Shown one piece after another: positions 49,186 to 58,656 of a DNA stretch of 64,000 bases. Position numbers and translations under genes: made by a program. The notes beneath the pieces were generated by a model, which ran no database searches, had not been told where the DNA came from, and saw only the letters and a list, made by a program, of their open reading frames with translations. The stretch is from positions 62,001-126,000 of the forward strand of contig JAWKTX010000010.1 of the NCBI GenBank assembly GCA_041398825.1, in the 5' to 3' direction. This DNA comes from Planctomycetaceae bacterium. Lineage in GTDB: Bacteria > Planctomycetota > Planctomycetia > Planctomycetales > Planctomycetaceae. Each line of letters opens with the position of its first letter. Position 1 is the first letter of the stretch.

Positions 49186-49215
49186 GGAGGTGCGAAGCTG
49201 TGGCTTCGCACCTCC
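49186..49215. terminator. Bidirectional terminator
   Basis: Perfect 13-bp stem GGAGGTGCGAAGC (49186-49198) with GCTTCGCACCTCC (49203-49215), 4-base loop TGTG. Short T-rich sequence on the plus side and TTTGC on the minus side. It separates two convergent genes. Confidence 0.85.
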
Positions 49216-49272
49216 TTCAGGAATTTATTTCAACCAGACACCCTGAGCCTGGAGCGCTGCCCCAGGACTCGG

Positions 49273-50385
49273 TTACGGAATGATCAGGATCAAACCAGCC
49301 ATTGCCGCCACCTGCATGAATGTGGCCTCTTCGTTGAAGGGAATCTGATAATGCTTCTTCGGGGCGCATTCACCCGGTCGGTAGTAGCCAAGAGTGTACT
49401 CTTTCGCGTGAACCGGATGCAGGGTCATTTGGTAGGGAAGTCTCACAAGCTGGGTCGCAAATCGCCCCGTTGACGCAAAAGGCTGAATCAGAGGGTGGTA
49501 CGTATGCCCATATCGTTCCAGGGCGGGATCTTCAAAGTAGAGGGGATTGTGGTAAAGATTGGTCGGCGCCCACTGCAAAACCGTCGGCGCGCTAACGCGG
49601 GCAACGTATGCCCCGTTGTCCATCTTCTCATCAAAGTCTTCCGGCAATTTGTCTCGGACACCCTCAAGAGCGTAGTCAAGCGTTGGTTGAATTCTGGAAA
49701 TATCACGCGTCAACCGCGCGAGTGCGCTCGTTTCCGAGGACGTCTCCTGCGCAGAAGCCTGACGAACGGGACCGAATTCAATGAGGCGTGGAGTCACGTC
49801 ATACGTCGCGACATCAGGTTCAATTTGTGGGGGCAATGTATGGTCGTCGATGACTGGCTGTACGTTCTGCTGCCACCAAATGACCGCGCCAACCGGTTCA
49901 TCGCAGGAATAGTCGGGGCAAAGCACCGCGTCCATATGTCGGCGGTAGTGCTGACTCCATGTATAGTAGGAGACCGGAGCATGCGAAGGATTCAGAGCCA
50001 GATCCGTCCCGAAATGCCCGGACGGATAGCCATCGGCAGCCGGAGCCGCGTCAAACTCAGTTGTCAACACGCCGGGAAGGACCATCGGAGCCGGCTCGAC
50101 GGCTGAATGTTCGTCTTGCAGTGTTATGGCAGGGGGAACCTGCGCGATTCGCAACGGAGCCGCCGGTAAATCCTGCTGAAATGCTGTCTGCCGTATTCCG
50201 GAATCAGATGAATCGACGTAGTCCGCCAGTCTTATCTGCGGTGCCCGCGCGTTTAACGGCACAGCCCGCTGCGAGCTACGAACGTCCGGTTGAGACCGAT
50301 TTCGCCATTCTCCGCCATCCGCAGATCCAGCCAGCGTGAGAGTTGAAACAGCCGCCCCCACGACCGCCAGCCTGGGCAGACGCAT
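49273..50385 (-). CDS. Secreted protein of unknown function
   Basis: 370 residues from ATG 50385, which has AAGG 5 bases upstream and starts a signal peptide (LAVVGAAVSTLTLAGSADGG). The middle is proline-rich and low in structure; the C-terminal 110 residues look well folded, with PTNLYHNPLYFEDPALERYG and PYQMTLHPVHAKEYTLGYYR and a final hydrophobic MAGLILIIP. The end resembles a conserved planctomycete protein from memory, without a known role. It starts 19 bases after guaB, so the two are probably co-transcribed. Confidence 0.75.
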   Translation of the reverse strand: MRLPRLAVVGAAVSTLTLAGSADGGEWRNRSQPDVRSSQRAVPLNARAPQIRLADYVDSSDSGIRQTAFQQDLPAAPLRIAQVPPAITLQDEHSAVEPAPMVLPGVLTTEFDAAPAADGYPSGHFGTDLALNPSHAPVSYYTWSQHYRRHMDAVLCPDYSCDEPVGAVIWWQQNVQPVIDDHTLPPQIEPDVATYDVTPRLIEFGPVRQASAQETSSETSALARLTRDISRIQPTLDYALEGVRDKLPEDFDEKMDNGAYVARVSAPTVLQWAPTNLYHNPLYFEDPALERYGHTYHPLIQPFASTGRFATQLVRLPYQMTLHPVHAKEYTLGYYRPGECAPKKHYQIPFNEEATFMQVAAMAGLILIIP

Positions 50386-50404
50386 CAGGCCTTTACGTGA
50401 ATAC

Positions 50405-51886
50405 TTAGTTGTGATCTCCGGGAGTATGCTCCACAGAGTAGTTCGGAGCTTCCTGAGTGATGGCAATGTCATGAGGATGGTTCTCCCTAACCGAAGCCGC
50501 GGAAATCTCGATGAAGCGAGCCTTCTCGCGAAGATCCTGCGTCGTCCTGACGCCTACATAGCCCATTCCAGATCGCAGGCCCCCAGTAAGCTGGTAGACG
50601 AGCGGCTGCAGAGCACCTTTATACGCAACACGACCTTCCACACCCTCCGGAACCAGCTTTGACTGGTCGCCGTTCGGCGCTGAACCCTGTCGATAACGTT
50701 CACTACTTCCTTTAACCATGGCTCCAAGCGACCCCATACCGCGGTAACGCTTGAAACTGCGGCCCTGAAAAAGAATCATTTCACCCGGGCTTTCATCAAC
50801 TCCCGCCAGCAAGCCACCAATCATGACGGTCCATGCACCAGCAGCCAGAGCCTTTGTAATATCCCCGCTGAAACGGATTCCTCCATCCGCGATAACTGGT
50901 ATATCGGCAGACTTCAGTGCTTTCGCCGCATTCGCTATCGCCGAAAGCTGAGGAACACCAATTCCTGAGATGATTCGGGTCGTACAAATGGACCCCGGGC
51001 CAATTCCCACTTTCACCGCGTCCGCTCCCGCATCCGCCAGCGCCTTCGCGCCTTCCTCAGTCGCAATATTCCCCGCGATGACATCAATGTTCAGTGTTTT
51101 CTTGATCGCCGCCACGGTTTCGATGACATTCTTAGAGTGCCCATGTGCACTATCGACCACAAGGACGTCTACACCGGTTTGGACAAGTTTGGCCGCCCGG
51201 TCAAGATCGTAGACCCCAACCGCCGCGCCAACACGCAAACGACCGCGCGAATCCTTCGATGCACGCGGATACTGCACGTTCTTATCAATATCCTTAATTG
51301 TGATCAGCCCTTTGAGCTGATAGTCCGCATCCACGAGAAGCAGCTTTTCTACCTTGTTCTCCAGCAAGATACGCTCAGCCTCTTCAAGGCTGGTTTCTTC
51401 GGATGCAGTTACAAGGTTGTCTTTGGTCATGACCTCCGAGACTGGGCGATCCTTCGAGTCCAGGAAACGAAGGTCTCGGCGTGTAAGAATGCCCACCAGT
51501 CGACCATTTTGTGTGATTGGAACGCCGCCGATATTTCTCTCATCCATGAGTCGAACGGCTTCGCCGGCCGGTGTTTCCGGGGGAAGTGTGACCGGATCGA
51601 CGATCACCCCGTGCTCGCTGCGCTTAACACGATCAACCTGCAGAGCCTGTTGCTCGATACTCATATTCTTGTGAATAATGCCGATCCCACCCAATTGCGC
51701 CATCGCGATGGCCATATCGCTTTCGGTGACCGTATCCATGGGACTGCTGATCATCGGTACATTCAGAGGGATGTTTCGCGTCAGAAACGAGCTGATATCG
51801 ACGTCTGACGGAACCACATCGCTGTATCCGGGTTCCAGCAGGACGTCGTCAAATGTCAATCCGCGGTATGAAATTCGATCGTGCAT
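50405..51886 (-). CDS. guaB: Inosine-5'-monophosphate dehydrogenase
   Basis: 493 residues. NAD-dependent oxidation of IMP to XMP, the committed step to GMP. MHDRISYRGLTFDDVLLEPG at the start, two CBS domains at about residues 90-205 (RNIGGVPITQNGRLVGILTR in the first), the catalytic loop GIGPGSICTTRIISGIGVPQ with the nucleophilic Cys, and the flap region YRGMGSLGAMVKGSSERY. ATG 51886 has GGAG 7 bases upstream. It follows rsmA by about 90 bases. Confidence 0.98.
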   Translation of the reverse strand: MHDRISYRGLTFDDVLLEPGYSDVVPSDVDISSFLTRNIPLNVPMISSPMDTVTESDMAIAMAQLGGIGIIHKNMSIEQQALQVDRVKRSEHGVIVDPVTLPPETPAGEAVRLMDERNIGGVPITQNGRLVGILTRRDLRFLDSKDRPVSEVMTKDNLVTASEETSLEEAERILLENKVEKLLLVDADYQLKGLITIKDIDKNVQYPRASKDSRGRLRVGAAVGVYDLDRAAKLVQTGVDVLVVDSAHGHSKNVIETVAAIKKTLNIDVIAGNIATEEGAKALADAGADAVKVGIGPGSICTTRIISGIGVPQLSAIANAAKALKSADIPVIADGGIRFSGDITKALAAGAWTVMIGGLLAGVDESPGEMILFQGRSFKRYRGMGSLGAMVKGSSERYRQGSAPNGDQSKLVPEGVEGRVAYKGALQPLVYQLTGGLRSGMGYVGVRTTQDLREKARFIEISAASVRENHPHDIAITQEAPNYSVEHTPGDHN

Positions 51887-51976
51887 GTTCAATCTCCTCA
51901 CTCTGAGTGATTTCGCCTGTTCGAATGCGAATGAATTCGCTTCGCTCGTCTGCCCCGGCCTTGCGACTTGCCGGAA

Positions 51977-53026
51977 TCAGTCTGTTTCTTCTGTGGCCGA
52001 CTCGTCAACCGGGTCCGATACCTCGGACTCATCTTCAACCTCGGTGTCCTCAACCTCGGTGTCCTCAACCTCGGTGTCCTCAACCTCGGTGTCCTCACTT
52101 TCAGACTCCGGCTGCAGACCCCTGGCGGAGAACACCTCAAACACCCTGTTCGCCAGTTCCACCAGATCAGACACCCCCATCTTTTCAGCTCGGCGTTCCG
52201 GAGGAATGTTCAGGTCCAGCATCAACTGATCAATTTCTTCTCTGGTCAGCTGCTTGCGGTACATACGTACCAGCACGCCCCGAAGAAGCTTTCTTCGATG
52301 GTGGAAAAGCCGACGCAGAAAATCCAGAAAGAATCTGCGGTCGGCAATCCTGCGGGTGAGTTCTTCGTCTTTCCAGACGCTGACGATCGCAGAATCGACG
52401 CCAGGGCGAGGCCAAAACACCTTTGGGCTCAATTTGCGGAGAATCTTGACGCTTGTCTGCGACTGCATCCATACTGACAGTGCTCCGTAACTGTTGCGGC
52501 CCTCAGACGCCGCCATCTTTTCCCCCAGCTCCCATTGAATGGTTGTGACCATGCGCTGCCAGGGCAAATCCGAGGCGACCAGATTGCTCATCACCGGTGT
52601 GGCGACGCTGTAGGGCAAATTTGCAACCAGCTTTAGTTGTGATCCCGGAATTGCTGCCAGCTTTTCCCGAATGACCTGAACGACTTCCGGATCAAAACTG
52701 TTCTTATTCTTCAGGATGTCCTTATTGATCAGGGTCACGTTGGTACAGTCCTGCGTCGCGTACGTCGTGAGCGCAAACATGTTTCGATCGATCTCGACGG
52801 CAATGACATGCCCTGCCTGCGCGGACAGGAACGTCGTCATTCCCCCGGTCCCCGTGCCGACTTCGAGCACGACATCCTTTGGCCCCAGGTTCGCGCTGCG
52901 AACAGCAAACTCGATCAAGTTCACGTCGATCAGGAAATTCTGCCCCAGGTCTCCGCGCGGATTAAAACCGTGGGCCTTGAACAGCGCCATGAGATAGGAT
53001 CGCGTTTGGCGCTGGACATCTTTCAT
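51977..53026 (-). CDS. rsmA: 16S rRNA dimethyladenosine transferase with acidic repeat tail
   Basis: 349 residues against about 270 for the usual KsgA. It dimethylates the two adjacent adenines near the 3' end of 16S rRNA using S-adenosylmethionine. GDLGQNFLIDVNLIEFAV, SAM motif EVGTGTGGMTTFLSAQ and motif IV NLPYSVATPV are intact. After about residue 305 the protein continues as an acidic tail with four exact copies of the five-residue unit EDTEV or its frame-shifted reading, ending DPVDESATEETD. Its start overlaps the ribE stop (ATGA), so the two are co-translated. Confidence 0.95.
   Translation of the reverse strand: MKDVQRQTRSYLMALFKAHGFNPRGDLGQNFLIDVNLIEFAVRSANLGPKDVVLEVGTGTGGMTTFLSAQAGHVIAVEIDRNMFALTTYATQDCTNVTLINKDILKNKNSFDPEVVQVIREKLAAIPGSQLKLVANLPYSVATPVMSNLVASDLPWQRMVTTIQWELGEKMAASEGRNSYGALSVWMQSQTSVKILRKLSPKVFWPRPGVDSAIVSVWKDEELTRRIADRRFFLDFLRRLFHHRRKLLRGVLVRMYRKQLTREEIDQLMLDLNIPPERRAEKMGVSDLVELANRVFEVFSARGLQPESESEDTEVEDTEVEDTEVEDTEVEDESEVSDPVDESATEETD
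52037..52096. repeat. Four-copy 15-bp tandem repeat in rsmA
   Basis: AACCTCGGTGTCCTC repeated exactly four times (52037-52096, plus-strand reading). The unit length is a multiple of three, so copy changes keep the frame and alter only the length of the acidic tail. Confidence 0.95.
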
Positions 53027-53652
53027 GAATCGTTTTGTCCCGTGGGGAGCATTGGATGATGCTGAAGCAACTGGGCCACATACTTGCCCAGAATGTCATT
53101 CTCGATATTCACTCGATCGCCCGTTTTTCGACAGCCGAGCGTGGTGATCTGCAGAGTGTGAGGAATAAGGGCCACCGAAAATCGACCGGGCTCAACGAGA
53201 ACGAGTGTCAGACTGACGCCGTCGATTGCAACGGAACCTTTCGGGACCATCAACCGAGTGATGGCTGTGTCGGCCCGAAAATACATGTCCACCCATTCGT
53301 CATTGCGTTCGATCCGATCGACCACCGCGGTCCCGTCAACGTGTCCCTGAACAAAATGCCCCCCAAGTCTCGCTCCCACAGAGAGTGAACGCTCGAGATT
53401 TACGGTATCTCCAACCTTCAAATCACCCAGGTTGGTCTTCGCCAGGGTTTCCTCACCCGCCTCGAAGTCGAGGCAGCCTTCGTCAATGCGGACGACGGTC
53501 AGGCAGCAGCCACTGTTCGAGATACTGTCACCAATACTGATGTCAGTCGTCGAAAAGCTGTCCGGCTCAGGAGAAATGGTGAAGCGCAATCCGGCTGGCA
53601 ATGAGGCGATTTGCCTGACAATGCCCTGTCCTTCAACGAGGCCGGTGAACAT
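53023..53652 (-). CDS. ribE: Riboflavin synthase alpha chain
   Basis: 209 residues. Dismutates two 6,7-dimethyl-8-ribityllumazine molecules to riboflavin. Two lumazine-binding repeats: MFTGLVEGQGIVRQI with GDSISNSGCCLTVV, and GGHFVQGHVDGTAVV with KGSVAIDGVSLTLV. The family usually has NGVCLTV at the first site; here it is NSGCCLTV. Trimeric cytosolic enzyme. The other rib genes are not in this window. Confidence 0.95.
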   Translation of the reverse strand: MFTGLVEGQGIVRQIASLPAGLRFTISPEPDSFSTTDISIGDSISNSGCCLTVVRIDEGCLDFEAGEETLAKTNLGDLKVGDTVNLERSLSVGARLGGHFVQGHVDGTAVVDRIERNDEWVDMYFRADTAITRLMVPKGSVAIDGVSLTLVLVEPGRFSVALIPHTLQITTLGCRKTGDRVNIENDILGKYVAQLLQHHPMLPTGQNDS

Positions 53653-53879
53653 GATTCGCAGATTCAGTAGAGTACAACGAAAACAATTGGAACGTATCAG
53701 AAGTCCAACTGCAGTGAGAAGAGAATGGAGCCCATCGCCACAATCGGCCGTGCTCCGTTTCGTTGCATGCGAAGTCTAACAAGCTGCCAACGGATTGCAC
53801 GCAGGCATGATGAATTTCCGGGATTAGCTAATCGGCTTGGGATAGCCCGACTTTACACGCTCTGGTTAGACTCTGACGC

Positions 53880-54155
53880 ATGTCGATCCTGATTCAGATA
53901 CCCCGAATTCTGGGGAAATACACCAACGACCAGGAGCAGTTCTCCGTCGAAGCCCGCTCGCTGCGCGCCGCTTTAAATGAAATCAAACATCGACACCCTG
54001 CCCTTTACTCCTGCATCTGCGATGAAACAGACACCGTTCGGACGCACGTCAATTTGTTTGTGAACAACGAGATCGTTGTCGACCGTAAAACACTGGCGTT
54101 GGCACTCAAACCGAATGATGTCGTTTCTGTTTTTCAGGCCGTTTCCGGAGGCTAA
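53880..54155 (+). CDS. MoaD/ThiS family ubiquitin-like sulfur carrier
   Basis: 91 residues. Beta-grasp pattern with RSLRAALNEIKHRHPALYSC and the C-terminal SVFQAVSGG, ending in the Gly-Gly that is adenylated and thiocarboxylated in sulfur carriers. Ends 4 bases before the next gene. No moaE, thiG or MoeB-like activating gene is adjacent, so its pathway is open; the companion is a BNR-repeat protein. Confidence 0.85.
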   Translation: MSILIQIPRILGKYTNDQEQFSVEARSLRAALNEIKHRHPALYSCICDETDTVRTHVNLFVNNEIVVDRKTLALALKPNDVVSVFQAVSGG

Positions 54156-54159
54156 ACCC

Positions 54160-55275
54160 ATGGCGGATCGTCTTCTCATCAGCATCGGAACAAAAAAGGG
54201 CGTTTTTATCGCGGAATCCGCCTCAAATCGACGAAGTTTCAGGCTGAAAGGACCATTCGGCCAGGGCGTCGCAGTTTACACGACGATGATCGACACCCGT
54301 TCTGACTCTCCGCGAGTCTTCGCGTCCAGCTGTAATCCCTTCTTCGGCATGAAGCTGCTCGTTTCCACGGATCTGGGCGGCAAATTCAAGGAGACAAAAT
54401 CCGCACCGACCTTCCCGGACAAAGACGGCCGCGCAATGGCCAACATCTGGTCGCTGGAACCGGGAGACAACAGAAAAGAACTCTGGTGCGGCGTTGAACC
54501 TGCCGCCCTGTTCCACAGCACAGATAATGGAAACTCCTGGGATCTGATTCGTGGGATCAGCGACCATCCCCATTCGCGGCAGTGGCAGCCAGGAAATGGC
54601 GGTCTGTGCCTGCACACCATCGTTCGCGAATCCGGTCGGATGCACCTGGGTATTTCAACCGGAGGGCATTACATGAGCGAAGACGGGGGGCAGAGTTTTG
54701 AGGCTGCCAATGCTGGCGTTGGAGCAGGGTTCGTACCGGATCCCTACCCGGAATTTGGCCAATGCGTTCACAAGATCGTCGCCCCAGCGTCCGCTCCCGG
54801 GCGTCTTTACATGCAAAACCACGGTGGCTGGTCAGAATGGCATGGCCCCGGAGGTCCTCGCCCAAACATTGGTGTACTAAGAAGTGACGACCACGGAAAA
54901 ACCTGGTACTCCATCGCGAAAGGCCTGCCATCGGATTTTGGCTTTCCGATTGTCGTACATCCTCATAACCCGGACGTCGTTTATGTCATGCCGCATGAGC
55001 CGATGACGCGCACCTGCCCCGGCGGCTCGCCTGCTGTATGGAGAAGCCAAAACGGTGGAAAGTCGTGGCAAAAAATGGCGAAAGGGATGCCCGGAAAGAA
55101 CAGCTACATCACGGTGCTGCGTGACGCCATGACCATTGACGAATTCAAATCCCCCGCTGTTTACTTTGGAACAACAACCGGACAGCTTTGGCTGGGTCGA
55201 GACGGTGGCGAAGAATGGAGCTGTCTCTTCGATTCCCTTCCGCCAATCTGCAGTGTGAAAGTGGCAATGATCTGA
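54160..55275 (+). CDS. BNR/sialidase-like beta-propeller protein
   Basis: 371 residues from ATG 54160, with GGAGG (54147-54151) 8 bases upstream. No signal peptide. Asp-box-like repeats SxDxGxxW are visible: STDLGGKFKETKS, STDNGNSWDLI, SEDGGQSFEA, SDDHGKTWYSI and SQNGGKSWQKM, indicating a six- or seven-blade propeller of the VPS10/BNR type. It starts 4 bases after the MoaD-like gene and is likely co-transcribed. Catalytic activity cannot be judged from the sequence. Confidence 0.82.
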   Translation: MADRLLISIGTKKGVFIAESASNRRSFRLKGPFGQGVAVYTTMIDTRSDSPRVFASSCNPFFGMKLLVSTDLGGKFKETKSAPTFPDKDGRAMANIWSLEPGDNRKELWCGVEPAALFHSTDNGNSWDLIRGISDHPHSRQWQPGNGGLCLHTIVRESGRMHLGISTGGHYMSEDGGQSFEAANAGVGAGFVPDPYPEFGQCVHKIVAPASAPGRLYMQNHGGWSEWHGPGGPRPNIGVLRSDDHGKTWYSIAKGLPSDFGFPIVVHPHNPDVVYVMPHEPMTRTCPGGSPAVWRSQNGGKSWQKMAKGMPGKNSYITVLRDAMTIDEFKSPAVYFGTTTGQLWLGRDGGEEWSCLFDSLPPICSVKVAMI

Positions 55276-55304
55276 CGATCCCCTGAATCCTTCATCAACG
55301 GAAA

Positions 55305-55664
55305 ATGGCGATGCCGGGCACTGACACCACGCTCATCGAACGAATTCGTTTGTTCATGAAGAAACGCAAGGGCGTTACGGAACAGAAAATGTTCGGGAGC
55401 ACCTGCTTTCTGATCAATGGCAACATGTGTGTCGGACCATGGAAGGGATCGCTGATTGTTCGGCTCGACAAGAAACTTCACGAACAGACACAGTCAGAAC
55501 CTCATGTCAAACCCATGGATATCACAGGACGTGTGATGAAGGGCTGGGCAAGAATTCAGCCAGCGGGGATTGAATCTGACGACGACCTGAAATCCTGGAT
55601 CGATCGCGCGGTGCGGTTTGTGAGGACACTTCCTGCAAAAGAAAAAACAGATGACTGCGATTGA
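55305..55664 (+). CDS. TfoX N-terminal domain protein
   Basis: 119 residues. LIERIRLFMKKRKGVTEQKM then FGSTCFLINGNMCVGPWKG is the TfoX-N pattern; the C-terminal half of full-length TfoX/Sxy is missing, as in many stand-alone members. Role unknown; only the full-length proteins are competence regulators. Its last 14 bases overlap the uvrA-like start in another frame. A second in-frame ATG at 55311 is also possible. Confidence 0.82.
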   Translation: MAMPGTDTTLIERIRLFMKKRKGVTEQKMFGSTCFLINGNMCVGPWKGSLIVRLDKKLHEQTQSEPHVKPMDITGRVMKGWARIQPAGIESDDDLKSWIDRAVRFVRTLPAKEKTDDCD

Positions 55665-58656
55665 CGGCACCTTTGAGCCTGGTGATGGAGACCCTGACAT
55701 TCAGAACAGCAGCATTCACAACAGCATTCATCTGGAAGGAGTTCGAGTCCACAACCTCAGGAATCTGACCCTGAATGTGCCATGCCACAAGCTCACGGTG
55801 ATTTGCGGTGTCAGTGGTTCCGGTAAAAGCAGCCTCGCCTTCGATACGCTTTATGCAGAAGGCCAGCGGCGATACATCGAAACGTTCTCTCCCTACGCCA
55901 GACAGTTTCTGGATCGGATCGAACGGCCAGCCGTGGATCGGATCGATGGTATTCCACCCGCAGTTGCCATCCGACAGGATCAGCGCAACGCAGGCAGTCG
56001 AAGTACCGTAGGAACACGGACTGAGCTCCTGAACTACCTTCGACTGTTATTCACGCGCGCAGCGGATTGCATTTGCCCGGACTGCGACGTTCCTGTGAAC
56101 GCCTTCACGCCGACATCGGCATCTCAATGGCTGCTTCGACATGCGCCAGGCCAAAGAGCAATGATCGCATTCGAACAGGATTTCGCAGACGCCCCAACGA
56201 GCTCCGATGAGAAGATGGACTCGGTCATACGCCTCAGGCTTGAGCTCGAATCGCTTCAGAGTCGTGGGTTCACGCGTGTCATCCGGGCTGACAAAATCCT
56301 TCGAGTTGAAGACTGTCTGGAGTTGATTGCGCCAGATTCACAGGCGAATCCACCACAACAGGCGAACCAGCCACAACAGGCGCTCCGTGTCGTTGTGGAC
56401 CGCATTCGCATCGATGCCGAGTCGCCACAACGAATTGAAGAGAGCATTGAAGCGGCCTTTGCAGCGGGAGACGGAAAATGCATCGTGCTTATTGCCTCTT
56501 CCGGCTCCGAAAAACAGACTCCGTACAGGACCGTTTCCATCGACAACAGCGAATGGTTGATCCATCGATTCAGCCGCGAGCTTCAATGTGATTCCTGCCA
56601 TCGGTCCTTTGCAATGCCGGTACCGGAATCTCTCAATTTCAATTCCCCTCTAGGAGCGTGTGCAAATTGTGAAGGTTACGGCAACGTTTCGACAATGACG
56701 TTAGAAAAAGTCGTTCCGGACGATTCGTTGTCGATTCGGGAGGGAGCCATCGCACCATGGAACTCGCCAGCATACGAACATGAACGACAGGAACTCATCG
56801 CACTCGCAAAGGAATACGGGCTTCCGGTCGACAAGCCGTTCCGGGAATTGAACAACACCCATCGTCAAATCATCCTGGACGGAGTACCCGAACGAAACTT
56901 CGGAGGACTCAGGGGTTTCCACCGCTGGCTTGTGCGGCATCGTTACAAGATGGGCGTTCGGGTTTTTCTGAATCGGTGGAGAAGCTGGGTACCATGCCAT
57001 GCCTGTCAGGGAAGTCGGCTCAACGCGGATTCAGCGGTTTTGATTCTGGCCGGACGTCGCTTTACTGATATCCTTTGCCTTGAACTCTCGGAGCTGATGA
57101 ACTGGCTGAACGAAGTTTTCGCGGGGCTGAGCGAAGATATCCGGCGGGCTCTTCGCTCAGTCATCGAACATCTCACCACTCGGCTGACGTTCCTCCTGGA
57201 ATGTGGACTCGGATATCTCGCACTCGACCGATCCATGCGAAGCCTCTCAGGGGGAGAAGCTCAACGCGTGGTGTTGACCGCAGCGTTGGGTTCCGGTTTG
57301 ATCAACACGCTCTACGTGCTGGACGAGCCAACCACCGGACTCCACGGCTCAGATACGCAAATGGTGATCCAGGCAACTCGCCAACTCACAACTGCGGGAA
57401 ACACGCTCGTTGTCGTGGAGCATGATCCGCAATTTATCATGTCGGCCGATCATGTCATCGAAATCGGCCCGGCTGCCGGCGAAAATGGCGGCAACCTGAT
57501 CTTCGAAGGCGCTCCGGCCCGGCTGCTGGAGATGGCGAATTCCGTGACCGCCTGCAAACTGCGTGAATTCCTGCACTCCGATGAAACTGAGGCGGCCACG
57601 CATGACGCGGGCACAGGAATTCCCGCAACGCCCCGGACAATACCACAGCCGGCGCAGACGCTTCGCATCCCCCAATACTGGCTCACGCTGACCAATGTGC
57701 AGTGTCATAACATCTGCGGCCTCGATGCCCGAATTCCGTTGCAGGTCATCGTGGCCGTAACCGGCGTCAGCGGCAGTGGAAAAAGTTCGCTTCTGGTCGA
57801 TAGCCTCTACCCGGCACTTTGTCGACATTTGGGACAGGCGTGCGACCATGACAGCGATGGAACAATCGAACAATTGCTCGGTGCAGAAGAGATCGACAGC
57901 GTGGTGTTACTGGACCAAAGCCCGCTGCAGAAATCCACGCGAAGTATCCCGGTCACCTGGATCGGAGCCTTTGACGACATTCGCAAACTCATGGCCGAAA
58001 CGCACGAAGCCAGAAAACGGAATTTTGCTCCCGGGACGTTCAGCTTCAATAGTGCTCGCGGTGGGCGGTGCGAGGTTTGCGAAGGACTGGGCATCATCAC
58101 CGTGGAAATGCAGTTCCTTGCAGATATTCAGACAACATGTGAGCAATGTCAGGGGCGCCGGTTTCGCCCCGATGTCCTGGAAGTCAGGTATCGAGATCGA
58201 TCGATCTTTGACATTCTTCAAATGACTTCAGACGAAGCGTTCGCATTTTTCAACGGACACAAACGAATTCAACAGCGACTTAACGCTATGCGCCAGGCAG
58301 GACTTGGGTACCTGCGACTTGGGCAACCGCTATCGACACTTTCCGGAGGAGAAGCACAGCGGCTTCGCATCGCTTCACTTCTTGCCGGTGTGCCCCTGTC
58401 TGAAACGGAATCTGCTACCACTGACGGGAAGAAAAAGCGCGGACGCGATGGAGGACGCTCGTTGTTTATTCTGGATGAGCCATCGACCGGCCTGCACATG
58501 GACGATATCGATCGGCTGATGACGTGCCTCAATTATCTGGTGCAGACAGGTCACTCTGTGGTGCTGATCGAGCACGACGATTACCTGCTGAGCAAAGTTG
58601 ACTATACCATTCAGATGGGCCCGGGAGCCGGACGTGCCGGCGGCAGAATTATCTGA
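55651..58656 (+). CDS. uvrA: UvrA-like excinuclease ATPase, divergent
   Basis: 1001 residues with two ABC modules. Walker A GVSGSGKSS at 53-61 and 705-713; signature LSGGEAQR at 532-539 and 897-904; Walker B LYVLDEPTTGLH and LFILDEPSTGLH. Both zinc modules are present (CDSCHRSF with CANCEGYG; CEVCEGLG with CEQCQGRRF). The UvrB-binding region (RSTVGTRTELLNYLRLLF and following) is kept, so it is not a UvrA2 lacking it. Oddities: the first signature continues VVLTAALGSGL instead of RIRLATQIGSGL, a basic insert KKKRGRDGG lies before the second Walker B, and the protein stops at GGRII, losing about 30 residues at the C-terminus. Could be a paralogue of the housekeeping UvrA. Confidence 0.88.
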   Translation: MTAIDGTFEPGDGDPDIQNSSIHNSIHLEGVRVHNLRNLTLNVPCHKLTVICGVSGSGKSSLAFDTLYAEGQRRYIETFSPYARQFLDRIERPAVDRIDGIPPAVAIRQDQRNAGSRSTVGTRTELLNYLRLLFTRAADCICPDCDVPVNAFTPTSASQWLLRHAPGQRAMIAFEQDFADAPTSSDEKMDSVIRLRLELESLQSRGFTRVIRADKILRVEDCLELIAPDSQANPPQQANQPQQALRVVVDRIRIDAESPQRIEESIEAAFAAGDGKCIVLIASSGSEKQTPYRTVSIDNSEWLIHRFSRELQCDSCHRSFAMPVPESLNFNSPLGACANCEGYGNVSTMTLEKVVPDDSLSIREGAIAPWNSPAYEHERQELIALAKEYGLPVDKPFRELNNTHRQIILDGVPERNFGGLRGFHRWLVRHRYKMGVRVFLNRWRSWVPCHACQGSRLNADSAVLILAGRRFTDILCLELSELMNWLNEVFAGLSEDIRRALRSVIEHLTTRLTFLLECGLGYLALDRSMRSLSGGEAQRVVLTAALGSGLINTLYVLDEPTTGLHGSDTQMVIQATRQLTTAGNTLVVVEHDPQFIMSADHVIEIGPAAGENGGNLIFEGAPARLLEMANSVTACKLREFLHSDETEAATHDAGTGIPATPRTIPQPAQTLRIPQYWLTLTNVQCHNICGLDARIPLQVIVAVTGVSGSGKSSLLVDSLYPALCRHLGQACDHDSDGTIEQLLGAEEIDSVVLLDQSPLQKSTRSIPVTWIGAFDDIRKLMAETHEARKRNFAPGTFSFNSARGGRCEVCEGLGIITVEMQFLADIQTTCEQCQGRRFRPDVLEVRYRDRSIFDILQMTSDEAFAFFNGHKRIQQRLNAMRQAGLGYLRLGQPLSTLSGGEAQRLRIASLLAGVPLSETESATTDGKKKRGRDGGRSLFILDEPSTGLHMDDIDRLMTCLNYLVQTGHSVVLIEHDDYLLSKVDYTIQMGPGAGRAGGRII

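Noticed and set aside
52037..52096. Tandem repeat considered as a CRISPR array
   Set aside because: 15-bp units are directly adjacent with no spacers and encode an in-frame protein repeat.
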